DNA of 7,609 bases. Origin: an uncultured Anaerotruncus sp. Lineage in GTDB: Bacteria; Bacillota_A; Clostridia; Oscillospirales; CAG-272. The stretch lies in the NCBI GenBank assembly GCA_958414155.1, contig CATYWI010000053.1, positions 1 through 7,609 on the forward strand, given 5' to 3'. The position numbers and the translations under genes are program-made. Within the stretch, counting starts at the first letter, position 1. Every line of letters begins with the position of its first letter. Positions 1-6,818 of this stretch are shown here, piece by piece. The notes under the pieces were generated by a model. That model saw only the letters and a list, made by a program, of their open reading frames with translations. It was not told the DNA's origin and ran no database searches.

Positions 1-7
1 CTTGCTA

Positions 8-39
8 AGTATAATAAGGCTTTTGTGGGGGAATGTCAA
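8..39 (-). promoter_or_regulatory. Sigma-A-type promoter, probably for the next gene beyond the left edge (hrcA expected)
   Basis: On the minus strand a perfect -35 box TTGACA (39-34) is followed by a 17-bp spacer and a -10 box TATTAT (16-11), which matches the consensus at five of six positions. It starts 38 bp after the hemW stop codon and points out of the window. The bases after the -10 box read ACTTAGCA, and TTAGCA equals the first six bases of the CIRCE operator (TTAGCACTC-N9-GAGTGCTAA). The next two visible bases, AG, do not match, and the window then ends. In Firmicutes hrcA commonly follows hemW and has such a promoter and operator. The promoter is seen directly; the link to hrcA is inference. 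Confidence 0.7.
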
Positions 40-76
40 TGGGAAAATTGTGAAAATCTTAATTTTACCGCTCCGC

Positions 77-1270
77 TCACTTGGCGCTCACACCGAGGTC
101 AAGCACGCTGGAGAGTATGTAGTTGGAGACGAACATTCCGTTGGAGGTAAAGCGGTAATTTTCACCGTCGCATTCGACAAAGCCGTCCTTTATGTACTCG
201 TCAAAAAGAACTCCGTATTTTTCCTTGAAGGATACGCCGAAACGCGCATCGAACGCACGTATGTTCACACCCTCATCAAGGCGCATGCCGAGCATGACGT
301 ATTCGTCCATGCTCTCGCGGGAGCGTATCTTGTCGCAGCTCGCGATTATGTTGATGTCGGAGCCGATTATCTCAAGCCCGTCGATGTAGTCGCGCACTAC
401 GCGGGTGGCGGAAAAGCGCTCGCGCCCGAAGTAGGAATGCGCACTTGCGCCCAAACCGAGATATTCGTCGCAGTGCCAGTATTTGAGGTTGTGACGCGAT
501 TCGTACCCCGGCTTGGCAAAGTTGGATATCTCGTATCTCTTGTAGCCGCGCGCATCAAGATAATCCACCGCACGCATGTACATTTCGTACTCGGCATCCT
601 CGCCGGGAAGCGGCAGGGACTCGCGGCGGCGCGCAAAAGGCGTTCCATCTTCTATTTTAAGCGAATAGAGCGAAATGTGTTCCGGCGCGCGTGACGCGGC
701 AAAGGAAAGCGACTGCATAAAGGAATCGACCGTCTGCTCGGGAATGCCGTACATGAGGTCAAGATTGATGTTCTCAAAGCCCGCGCGGCGCGCATCGTTG
801 AACGCAGCCTCCGCCTCGGTGACGCTGTGCGTCCTGCCGAGAGCCTTCAGCTCGCCGGGAACGGCGCTCTGCACGCCTATGCTAAGACGGTTGACGCCGA
901 GCCGGCGTATGCGGCGCAGACTTTCAGGATCGACCGTCGCGGGATTGGACTCCATTGATATCTCGGCGTTCTTTTTCACCTTGAAGTTGCGCCATACGCC
1001 ATCGATGATACGCTGTATGTGCGGCAGGTCAAGATATGTCGGCGTGCCGCCGCCGATGTAAACGGTGTCTATCTCGTAAGGACGGCACTTGTCGCGCCAG
1101 TCCTCCATCTGGAGCAGGAGCGCGTCTGTGTAATGCTCCACCACCGCGCTGTTGTTGGGAACGAATGAGCAGAAATCGCAGTACTCGCATTTACTGCGGC
1201 AGAACGGAATGTGTATATAAAGACCGAGCGGCTTTTTTTCTTTTTTTCCGAAAATATCTGATATTGCCAT
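77..1270 (-). CDS. hemW: Radical SAM family haem chaperone HemW (HemN-like protein)
   Basis: This encodes 397 residues. HemW proteins are cytoplasmic radical SAM proteins that bind haem and pass it to respiratory enzymes; they are often misnamed coproporphyrinogen III oxidase. The radical SAM cluster motif CRSKCEYC (Cys24, Cys28, Cys31) lies in the context IHIPFC...DF. It is followed by the SAM-binding YIGGGTPT, by SMESNP, by RLSIGVQS and by the family signature YEISNFAKPG with RHNLKYW. A further Cys34 gives CX3CX2CX2C rather than the CX3CX2CXC of true HemN oxidases, which supports HemW. The ATG at 1270 was chosen because MAISDIFGKKEKK directly precedes the conserved GLYIHIPFC. The reading frame runs 61 codons further upstream into lepA, but that part is low-complexity shadow sequence. 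AAAGGA (1286-1281) lies 10 nt before the ATG. The gene starts 25 bp after the lepA stop, so the two are probably cotranscribed. No GC-rich terminator is visible after it. Confidence 0.95.
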   Translation of the reverse strand: MAISDIFGKKEKKPLGLYIHIPFCRSKCEYCDFCSFVPNNSAVVEHYTDALLLQMEDWRDKCRPYEIDTVYIGGGTPTYLDLPHIQRIIDGVWRNFKVKKNAEISMESNPATVDPESLRRIRRLGVNRLSIGVQSAVPGELKALGRTHSVTEAEAAFNDARRAGFENINLDLMYGIPEQTVDSFMQSLSFAASRAPEHISLYSLKIEDGTPFARRRESLPLPGEDAEYEMYMRAVDYLDARGYKRYEISNFAKPGYESRHNLKYWHCDEYLGLGASAHSYFGRERFSATRVVRDYIDGLEIIGSDINIIASCDKIRSRESMDEYVMLGMRLDEGVNIRAFDARFGVSFKEKYGVLFDEYIKDGFVECDGENYRFTSNGMFVSNYILSSVLDLGVSAK

Positions 1271-1295
1271 CGTGTTTTTTTCCTTTCCCCGGGAA

Positions 1296-3116
1296 TTACT
1301 TTGTATCGTCGCCCAGCTTGAGCACTGCCATAAACGCCTCGGGCGATATCTGCACCGAGCCGAGCCGGCGCATCTTCTTTTTGCCTTCCTTCTGCTTTTC
1401 AAGCAGCTTCTTTTTACGCGTGATGTCGCCGCCGTAGCACTTTGCAAGCACATCCTTGCGCATTGCCTTTACCGTCTCACGTGCAATTATGCGCGAGCCT
1501 ATCGCCGCCTGTATCGGGATCTCGAAAAGCTGACGCGGGATGTTGTCCTTGAGCCTCTCGGCGATCCTGCGCGCACGCGCATATGCCTTTTCCTCATGAA
1601 CTATAAAGGAAAGCGCGTCAACCTTGTCGCCGTTCAGCAAAAAGTCCAGCTTGCAGAGCTTTGAGTCGCGGTATTCAAGGAATTCGTAGTCAAGCGACGC
1701 GTACCCGCGTGAGCGGCTTTTGAGTGCGTCGAAGAAATCGTATATTATCTCGTTCAGCGGAAGCTCGTAGTGCAATTCGGCACGGATATCGTCAAGGTAC
1801 TTCATATCGATAAAAACGCCGCGGCGATCCTGGCAGAGATCCATAAGCCCGCCGACATACTCGGTCGGCGTTATTATGCTCGCCTTGACTATCGGCTCAC
1901 GCGCCACCTCGATCTCGTCGGGGTTCGGGTAGCTTGCCGGATTGTCTATGCGCACCGTGTCGCCCTTTTTGAGCTTTACCTCGTAAATAACGCTCGGCGC
2001 GGTGGTGATAAGGTCAAGATTGAACTCGCGCTCGAGCCGCTCCTCGATTATCTCCATGTGAAGAAGCCCGAGGAAGCCGCAACGGAAGCCGAAGCCGAGC
2101 GCTATCGAGGTCTCCGGCTCAAATGAGAGCGCCGCATCGTTGAGACGCAGCTTTTCAAGCGCGTCACGCAGATCGCCGTAGCGCGCGCCGTCCTCGGGAT
2201 AAATTCCGGCATAAACCATCGGCTGCACCGCCTTGAAGCCGGGCAGCGGCGAATCGGCGGGACGTGAGGCAAGCGTTACGGTATCGCCCACCTGCGTGTC
2301 GCCGACGCTCTTGATCGACGCCGTGATGTACCCGACGTCTCCCGCCGACAGAAGCTCGCGCTTCTGAAGTCCGAATGGCTCCATGGTGCCGACCTCAACG
2401 ACATCAAAGATCGTTTTGGTGTTCATAAGCATTATGCGGTCTCCGGCGCGGAGAGTCCCGTCCTTTACGCGGACATAGACCACAACGCCGAGGTAGCTGT
2501 CGTAGTACGAGTCGAATATCAGACACTTGAGGGGCGCCTCCGGGTCGCCGTCGGGCGCCGGGATGTCGCGCACTATCGCCTCAAGCACGTCCCCGATGTT
2601 TATTCCCATTTTTGCGGAAATCGCGGGGCAGCCCTCGGCAGGTATGCCTATCACTTCTTCGATCTCATGGCGGCAGGCATCCGCATCGGCGGACGGAAGA
2701 TCTATTTTGTTTATAACGGGAACTATCTCAAGCCCCGCATCCACCGCAAGATATGCATTTGCAAGCGTCTGCGCCTCAATCCCCTGGGTGGCATCCACCA
2801 CAAGCAGTGCGCCCTCGCAGGCATTCAGCGAACGCGAGACCTCGTAGTTGAAGTCAACGTGACCGGGAGTGTCGATAAGGTTCAGCTCGTAAACGCTGCC
2901 GTCGGGAGCCTTATAATCAAGCCGGACGGCGCGCGCCTTGATGGTTATCCCGCGCTCGCGTTCAAGGTCCATATTGTCAAGGACCTGATCCTCCATGTCG
3001 CGCTTGGCAACGGTCCCGGTCGCCTCAAGCAGGCGGTCGGCAAGCGTGCTTTTGCCGTGGTCTATATGTGCTATTATCGAAAAATTTCTAATATGTGTGC
3101 GGTCGGATCTCTCCAT
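1296..3116 (-). CDS. lepA: Elongation factor 4 (LepA), ribosome-associated translational GTPase
   Basis: This encodes 606 residues, close to the usual length of about 600 for the family. EF4 is a cytoplasmic GTPase that binds the ribosome and has been linked to back-translocation and to 30S assembly. The G domain shows G1 AHIDHGKST (16-24), the switch I motif RERGITI (53-59), G3 DTPGH (82-86) and G4 NKID (136-139). Translation-factor domains II and III follow, with [15 protein letters not shown] typical of LepA/EF-G. The C-terminal part carries the LepA-specific region ([21 protein letters not shown] cut short here as [14 protein letters not shown]), then RRLGSVQ and a short tail. The ATG at 3116 is the only start that gives the usual short lead before [15 protein letters not shown] promoter lies at 3164-3192, and hemW follows 25 bp after the stop. 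No defect was found in the sequence. Confidence 0.98.
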   Translation of the reverse strand: MERSDRTHIRNFSIIAHIDHGKSTLADRLLEATGTVAKRDMEDQVLDNMDLERERGITIKARAVRLDYKAPDGSVYELNLIDTPGHVDFNYEVSRSLNACEGALLVVDATQGIEAQTLANAYLAVDAGLEIVPVINKIDLPSADADACRHEIEEVIGIPAEGCPAISAKMGINIGDVLEAIVRDIPAPDGDPEAPLKCLIFDSYYDSYLGVVVYVRVKDGTLRAGDRIMLMNTKTIFDVVEVGTMEPFGLQKRELLSAGDVGYITASIKSVGDTQVGDTVTLASRPADSPLPGFKAVQPMVYAGIYPEDGARYGDLRDALEKLRLNDAALSFEPETSIALGFGFRCGFLGLLHMEIIEERLEREFNLDLITTAPSVIYEVKLKKGDTVRIDNPASYPNPDEIEVAREPIVKASIITPTEYVGGLMDLCQDRRGVFIDMKYLDDIRAELHYELPLNEIIYDFFDALKSRSRGYASLDYEFLEYRDSKLCKLDFLLNGDKVDALSFIVHEEKAYARARRIAERLKDNIPRQLFEIPIQAAIGSRIIARETVKAMRKDVLAKCYGGDITRKKKLLEKQKEGKKKMRRLGSVQISPEAFMAVLKLGDDTK

Positions 3117-3119
3117 GGG

Positions 3120-3132
3120 CCTCCGTGCCTTT
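3120..3132 (-). promoter_or_regulatory. Ribosome binding region of lepA, oddly spaced
   Basis: GGAGG (3124-3120) is only 3 nt from the lepA ATG, which is closer than the usual 5-9 nt. A second candidate, AAAGG (3132-3128), is 11 nt from it. An upstream ATG (3135) opens a 15-codon frame ([15 protein letters not shown]) that overlaps the lepA start in another frame and stops at 3088. It has no good Shine-Dalgarno of its own, so it is noted but not called as a gene. Confidence 0.4.
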
Positions 3133-3163
3133 CATAAAAATACATCTTTATCTATTCTACATT

Positions 3164-3192
3164 ATTATATAACAAACTCCGCACAAACACAA
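3164..3192 (-). promoter_or_regulatory. Probable promoter of the lepA-hemW unit
   Basis: On the minus strand a perfect -10 box TATAAT (3169-3164) lies in a clearly AT-rich patch between GC-rich genes. At a 17-bp spacing the -35 region reads TTGTGT (3192-3187), which keeps only the TTG of the consensus. Transcription would start near 3157, leaving a 5' UTR of about 40 nt before the lepA ATG. The site lies downstream of a dead gene, so lepA needs its own promoter, which fits. The -10 is convincing and the -35 is weak. Confidence 0.6.
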
Positions 3193-3323
3193 TAGGGATA
3201 AAAGAAAATTTGTGTGAAGATGCAAAGCGCGCGCCCAAAGCGGCGCAGCTCACGCCTGCGGCGGCATTTTTATTCGTTGAAAGAAGCTCATGCCGACGGA
3301 TCACCGGTAAAATCGTTCCGGCA

Positions 3324-4201
3324 TCAGTCACGATCACCTATAACGTACATCGTTTCATGGTCCGGCGCCCAACCGTCGAGCGGGTTGATGATCTTTCCCT
3401 TGCCGAGGGTATACATATTCTCCCCGCGCAGCATCGGATCGTCGGTGCGCTGCATCCGGTCGTCAAGCGCCGCGGAATGCTTTGCATATTCCGCGCGATA
3501 CTCGTCGCTCGCCTCAAGTCTGCCGCCCTCAAGCAGGTCCACACGTTCTCTCCGGGATCGGCTGCAAGATCAAAAAACATCTCCCGGGGCTTCGGCATAC
3601 GTGAAAGCGGCGTGCTGAAATATAACTTTTTTGCCGCGCTTTCATCGACGTTCGGAGCTTTTTTCAGTTCTCCGCCGTCATAAAAGCGTATCAGCTTATA
3701 CCTCTTGCTTCTCACGCACCGCATCGGTTCATACGTTGCGTGAAACGTCACCTCGGAAAACACAAACTCATTTATCTCCTCCGCGTTCCCGTCCAGCAGC
3801 GGCATCATCGACCGTCCCTCCAGCCATTCCGGCTTTTTCACGCCAAGAAGGTCGCAGACCGTCGGGAAGAGGTCTATCTGCGAGCAAAGCGCGTCGCACA
3901 CGGCGTGCTTCTGTCCCGGACGGCGCAGGATAAACGCCACGCCGATCCCGCTGTCGTACATATTGCACTTTGCGCCGGGGACGGCAAGTCCGTGATCTGT
4001 CGTGAAAAGCAGGATCGTATCATCCCAGAGTCCGTTTTCCTTAAGCGACGCCATGACCTCTCCGAGGCACTCGTCGGCGCGCGAAAGGCTTTCAAGATAA
4101 TTGCAGTAATCGCGTCTTGTTTCCGGAGTATCCGCCACCGGATAAGGCGGCAGCACGTATTTATACCTCGAGTGGCGTTTGTACAGATTTTGATCTTCAT
4201 A
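3324..4201 (-). pseudogene. Degenerate sulfatase (alkaline phosphatase superfamily), 5'-truncated and frameshifted
   Basis: The visible frame begins around YEDQNLYKRH (4201) and continues with VLPPYPVADTPETRRDY (from 4156). The sulfatase metal-site segment follows, LLFTTDHG, with Asp and His in DHG and a conserved Lys in AKCNMYDSGIGV. After it come DLFPTVCDLLGV, YKLIRFYDGG and FFDLAADPGENV. At 3540-3544 the minus strand reads GTGTG, which pushes the frame into nonsense. The other frame resumes with VDLLEGGRLEASDEYR and runs to the stop at 3324. Removing one GT unit gives DPGENVDLL, the usual DPGExxNL pattern of sulfatase C-termini, so a 2-bp insertion by dinucleotide slippage is the simplest explanation. 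About 291 codons remain, against 450-550 for the family. The N-terminal half, with the first metal ligands and the CxPSR motif whose Cys or Ser becomes formylglycine, is absent, and the frame hits a stop at 4252-4250. A product from the GTG at 4156 would be inactive. The frameshift could be a sequencing error, but the missing 5' half could not. Confidence 0.85.
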
Positions 4202-4252
4202 CCCCGATGGTGAAGCGAGTTCAGATCCATATCTACTACCCGTCTTTAGTTA

Positions 4253-4486
4253 CATCAGAACATGGAGTACAATACCGGTGAAGTAAGAGCAGATTTATGC
4301 TTTCTTCCCGTCTATTGATAGAAGCTCGGATAACGGTAGACTTCCCATGTCCGGGAAGGTGGCGCGCTTACGGTTTTCGGGGTGCTTGCGCTAAGACGCG
4401 AAGCGGATTAGCGCGGCAGGGTAACTGAACCTCGAAATCTGCATCACACTAAATTCCCTGCCTACGGATAGAGGAGGTAAAAATAA
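4253..4486. other. Non-coding stretch rich in inverted repeats, function unknown
   Basis: No gene is recognisable between the sulfatase remnant and the mnmE terminator. The sequence is nevertheless highly structured. CTTCCC/GGGAAG (4341-4346 with 4353-4358) forms a short hairpin. GCGCTAA/TTAGCGC (4388-4394 with 4408-4414) encloses CGC-GAA-GCG, separated from it by GA on both sides. GGCAGGG/CCCTGCC (4415-4421 with 4456-4462) begins at the very next base and closes a 34-nt loop. A GAGGAGG sequence (4471-4477) could pair with CCTC (4430-4433) in that loop. The GA/GA step and the two T-G pairs that extend the second hairpin favour RNA made from the plus strand. I do not recognise a known RNA family. 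A weak plus-strand -10-like TACAAT lies at 4268-4273, with a poor -35. The stretch could equally be what is left of a mobile element that truncated the sulfatase. Confidence 0.5.
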
Positions 4487-4514
4487 TAGATTTTCGCGCC
4501 GGCGGAAATCTACC
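4482..4514 (-). terminator. Probable rho-independent terminator of mnmE
   Basis: TAGATTT (4512-4506) pairs with AAATCTA (4493-4487), with an inner CGC/GCG helix and a 4-nt loop. On the minus strand the downstream side reads TTATTTTT, a usable U-tract, about 50 bp after the mnmE stop. One position (4505 with 4494) is a C-A mismatch on the minus strand but a G-U pair on the plus strand, which weakens the call slightly. Confidence 0.6.
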
Positions 4515-4562
4515 TCAATCCATGAAGTGGATATCACACCGCGCAAACGGTATATCACTCTA

Positions 4563-5960
4563 TCATTTTCCCACACAGAACTTTGAAAAGATTCCGTCCA
4601 CGATCTCGGCGCAGACACCTCTGCCGTCGATCGCGCGAAGCGCCGACAGCGCCTCCTCAAGATCGATCCCCGCAATATCCGGTGAAAATCCGTCGCGCAG
4701 TATCTTCACAGCGTCCTCCAGCGCCCTCCCGGCGCGGCAAACCGCATCATACTGGCGCTCGTTCTGTATCACCGCGTCCGTCTCCGGCGATATCGACGCA
4801 TCGATAAACATTCCGCCTATGAGAGCGGCAAGCGCATCCATTCCCTCTCCGCTGTCCGCGGAGACCGCCGCGCGGTCGGGGAACCTCTCCCACAGCGCCC
4901 GCGCCGCCGGGACCGCTCCCCCGGCGCCTCCGGTGATGTCCGTCTTGTTCAGCACCGCCGCGACCCTGCCGTGCCCGCGCCCGCAAAGCTCGTCGGCAAG
5001 CTGCCGTTCGTTTTCATCCGGCTCGCGCGAGCCGTCGATTACGAATATCACCAGCTCGCTCGTTTCTATCCTTTCCCGCGCACGGTCTATACCTATGCGC
5101 TCTGCGGCGTCGCGACCCTCGCGTATACCGGCGGTATCCGAAAGCCGGAGCGTCACGCCGCCGAACGACACCGTTTCTGTCAGTACATCGCGCGTTGTGC
5201 CCGCCTCTGCGGTCACGATCGCGGATTCCTCCCCCGTCAGCCGGTTATAAAGCGTGCTTTTGCCCGCGTTGGTCCTGCCGCATATAACGGTGGGAATTCC
5301 CTCGGCTATCGCCCTGCCCGTTGAATACGTAGCGCCGAGCCGCTGCGTGGCGGCAAGCAGCGCCCCGGCACGGTCGGCGATCTCGCCTACGCTCAGCTCG
5401 CCGAGATCCTCGTCCGGGAAATCGATGCGCGCATAAATATCCGAAAGTATCGCGGATATCCCGCCCGCGATCTCACCGGCGGCACGTGAGACTCCACCCC
5501 GCATCCCGCCGCGTGCGAGCCTCAGCTGTTCTCCCGTGCGCGCATCGAGCAGCATCCCGAGAGCCTCCGCCTCGGCAAGGCTCAGCTTGCCCGCAGCGTA
5601 AGCGCGGCGGGTGAATTCCCCCGCCTCCGCCTGGCGCGCACCTGCCGCAAGAGCCGACGCAAGCACTGCCGCGCTGACAAGCACTCCGCCGTGACAGCTT
5701 ATTTCCACAGTATCCTCACCGGTAAACGAGTGCGGAGCGCGGAACGTCACCGCAAGTCCGGAATCGACCTGCCTGCCGTCGTGCGGCATGCACACATCCC
5801 CGAAAACGGAATACCGCGCCGGAGCCTCCGACAGCTTTTTCCCGTTTTTAGGCTTGAATATCACATCGCCCACCGCTATGGCGTCGGACCCGCTTATGCG
5901 GATAAGCGCAACTCCTCCCTTGCCCCGCGGCGTTGATATCGCCGCTATCGTATCAAGCAT
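4563..5960 (-). CDS. mnmE: tRNA uridine-5-carboxymethylaminomethyl(34) synthesis GTPase MnmE (TrmE)
   Basis: This encodes 465 residues, full length for the family (about 450-465). MnmE acts with MnmG in the cytoplasm to install the xm5U modification at the wobble uridine of tRNAs, using methylene-tetrahydrofolate. The N-terminal folate-binding domain opens with DTIAAISTPRGKGGVALIR and has SFTGEDTVEISCHGG (78-92). The helical domain includes GEFTRRAYAAGKLSLAEAEA (114-133). The inserted G domain has G1 GRTNAGKST (228-236), G2 GTTRD (254-258), G3 DTAG (275-278) and G4 NKTD (338-341). The protein ends in FCVGK, the family's C-terminal CxGK with its catalytically important Cys (462). G1 has Thr where most members have Pro. 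The ATG at 5960 puts the conserved DTIAAI at residue 3, and GGGAAGG lies 9 nt upstream. It follows jag by 84 bp. Its usual downstream partner mnmG is not in this window. Confidence 0.98.
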   Translation of the reverse strand: MLDTIAAISTPRGKGGVALIRISGSDAIAVGDVIFKPKNGKKLSEAPARYSVFGDVCMPHDGRQVDSGLAVTFRAPHSFTGEDTVEISCHGGVLVSAAVLASALAAGARQAEAGEFTRRAYAAGKLSLAEAEALGMLLDARTGEQLRLARGGMRGGVSRAAGEIAGGISAILSDIYARIDFPDEDLGELSVGEIADRAGALLAATQRLGATYSTGRAIAEGIPTVICGRTNAGKSTLYNRLTGEESAIVTAEAGTTRDVLTETVSFGGVTLRLSDTAGIREGRDAAERIGIDRARERIETSELVIFVIDGSREPDENERQLADELCGRGHGRVAAVLNKTDITGGAGGAVPAARALWERFPDRAAVSADSGEGMDALAALIGGMFIDASISPETDAVIQNERQYDAVCRAGRALEDAVKILRDGFSPDIAGIDLEEALSALRAIDGRGVCAEIVDGIFSKFCVGK

Positions 5961-5994
5961 TACGTGTCACCTTCCCTTCCCGGATATCACATCG

Positions 5995-6028
5995 GGGGCT
6001 GTAAAAAACCAATGCTTTTTACAGCCCC
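5995..6028 (-). other. Strong intercistronic hairpin between jag and mnmE
   Basis: A perfect 13-bp inverted repeat (GGGGCTGTAAAAA with its complement) reaches 15 bp with a 4-nt loop if one G-U pair is allowed. That pair exists only in minus-strand RNA (the plus strand has A-C), so the hairpin suits transcripts of the jag-mnmE direction. No run of T follows the stem (the next bases are CGATG), so it is not a standard terminator. It may attenuate or stabilise the mRNA, or set processing between the two genes. Confidence 0.6.
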
Positions 6029-6044
6029 TCACAAACGAACAGCC

Positions 6045-6761
6045 TCAGTCGCTTTCCTTTTCGTCAGCGGACTTGTTCTCAAGGAATATTACTATCTTAC
6101 GGTTGCTGTCACTGCCGATTGATGTCGTGGACACACCCTCGATGCCCTGTATCTCCGAATGAATGATGCGGCGCTCGTAGGGATTCATCGGCTCAAGCAT
6201 AACGCTTCTCTTGTATTTGAGCACGCGTGCGGCGCGTTCGCGCGCCAGATTGCGGAGAGTCTCCTCTCTCTTTTCGCGATATCCCGCAATGTCAAGCGCG
6301 ACCTTGACATATTCGCCCTTTTCGGCGCGCTCGCCGTTCTCGCCGATCTCGCGGCGATTGGCGGCAAGACCCGCAAGATACTGGAGCGCGTCCAGCGTCT
6401 CGCCGTGGTGTCCGATAAGAACTCCGGAATCGTCGCCGGCGACCTCAATGATAAGCGCTCCGTTATCGCCGGTTCTCGTGCCGATTTCGGCTTTAATACC
6501 CATGTCCGCAATAACGGTCTCGATAAACTCCACGGCGTTCTTCTCGCCTTTGGAAAGCAGATGACCGTCCTTTGAGACTGCATTCTTGTCCTTGTATTTG
6601 GCAACTATCTCGGCATCAACGGCGCCGATACCGAGAAATCCTTTTTTGGCTTCGGTAGTTACGGTGTATTCGATCTCATCTGCGGTCTCACCCAACTCCG
6701 TCGCCGCCTTCAGCAGTGCCTCCTCTACGGTTTTTGCACTGACTTTAATTTCCGTATTCAT
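6045..6761 (-). CDS. jag: RNA-binding protein Jag / KhpB (Jag_N-KH-R3H)
   Basis: This encodes 238 residues. Jag (SpoIIIJ-associated, also EloR/KhpB) is a cytoplasmic RNA-binding protein. In Gram-positive bacteria it partners with KhpA and affects cell elongation and sRNA-mRNA contacts. The Jag_N domain occupies about residues 1-52, with KKGFLGIG (39-46). A charged linker follows. The KH domain has GVLIGHHGETLDALQYL (113-129), where IGHHG is the GxxG-type loop. The R3H domain includes EPMNPYERRIIH (190-201), with the diagnostic Arg197-x3-His201. The position between yidC and mnmE is the classic Firmicutes order and independently confirms the identity. The ATG at 6761 begins just before the conserved KVSAKTVEEAL. 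The nearest Shine-Dalgarno-like sequence, AAAGG, is about 12 nt upstream, slightly far. Only 57 bp separate it from yidC, so cotranscription is likely. Confidence 0.96.
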   Translation of the reverse strand: MNTEIKVSAKTVEEALLKAATELGETADEIEYTVTTEAKKGFLGIGAVDAEIVAKYKDKNAVSKDGHLLSKGEKNAVEFIETVIADMGIKAEIGTRTGDNGALIIEVAGDDSGVLIGHHGETLDALQYLAGLAANRREIGENGERAEKGEYVKVALDIAGYREKREETLRNLARERAARVLKYKRSVMLEPMNPYERRIIHSEIQGIEGVSTTSIGSDSNRKIVIFLENKSADEKESD

Positions 6762-6781
6762 AAATTCAAATTACCTTTCAT

Positions 6782-6806
6782 TCGTCAATCGTCAATCGTC
6801 GATCGT
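6782..6806. repeat. Short tandem repeat, 3.5 copies of a 7-mer
   Basis: The plus strand reads TCGTCAA, TCGTCAA, TCGTCGA, TCGT without gaps, within the 57-bp yidC-jag gap. The unit is 7 bp, so it would not code in phase. It sits between the yidC stop and the weak jag ribosome binding site. No function can be assigned. Confidence 0.8.
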
Positions 6807-6818
6807 TACTGCGGGGAA

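Noticed and set aside
44..66. AAAATT/AATTTT inverted repeat after hemW as a terminator
   Set aside because: It has only six A-T pairs, an 11-nt loop and no GC stem.
2..694. A 230-codon plus-strand open frame opposite hemW
   Set aside because: It is the mirror of conserved HemW codons and has no recognisable domain.
1271..1453. Upstream extension of hemW by 61 codons into lepA
   Set aside because: The extension is an Arg/Ser/Cys-rich reading of lepA in another frame, and HemW family members begin close to the radical SAM motif.
3220..3270. GC-rich inverted repeat after the sulfatase remnant as a terminator
   Set aside because: The stem is only 5 bp before a mismatch and no T-run follows on the minus strand.
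4236..4367. A 43-codon open stretch on the minus strand containing LPGHGKST, resembling a Walker A motif
   Set aside because: The first position of the A/GxxxxGK[ST] motif is His here, there is no start codon or ribosome binding site, and stops flank both sides. It is likely a chance reading of the structured gap.
4361..4382. Plus-strand sequence GCGCGCTTACGGTTTTCGGGG, similar to the 3' arm of group II intron domain V when read in parts
   Set aside because: The matching 5' arm with the AGC triad is not at the required distance, and no reverse transcriptase or intron boundary is present.
4522..5250. A 242-codon plus-strand open frame opposite mnmE
   Set aside because: It is low-complexity Ser/Arg/Pro-rich and lies wholly opposite a clear MnmE coding sequence; long antisense frames are expected at this GC content.
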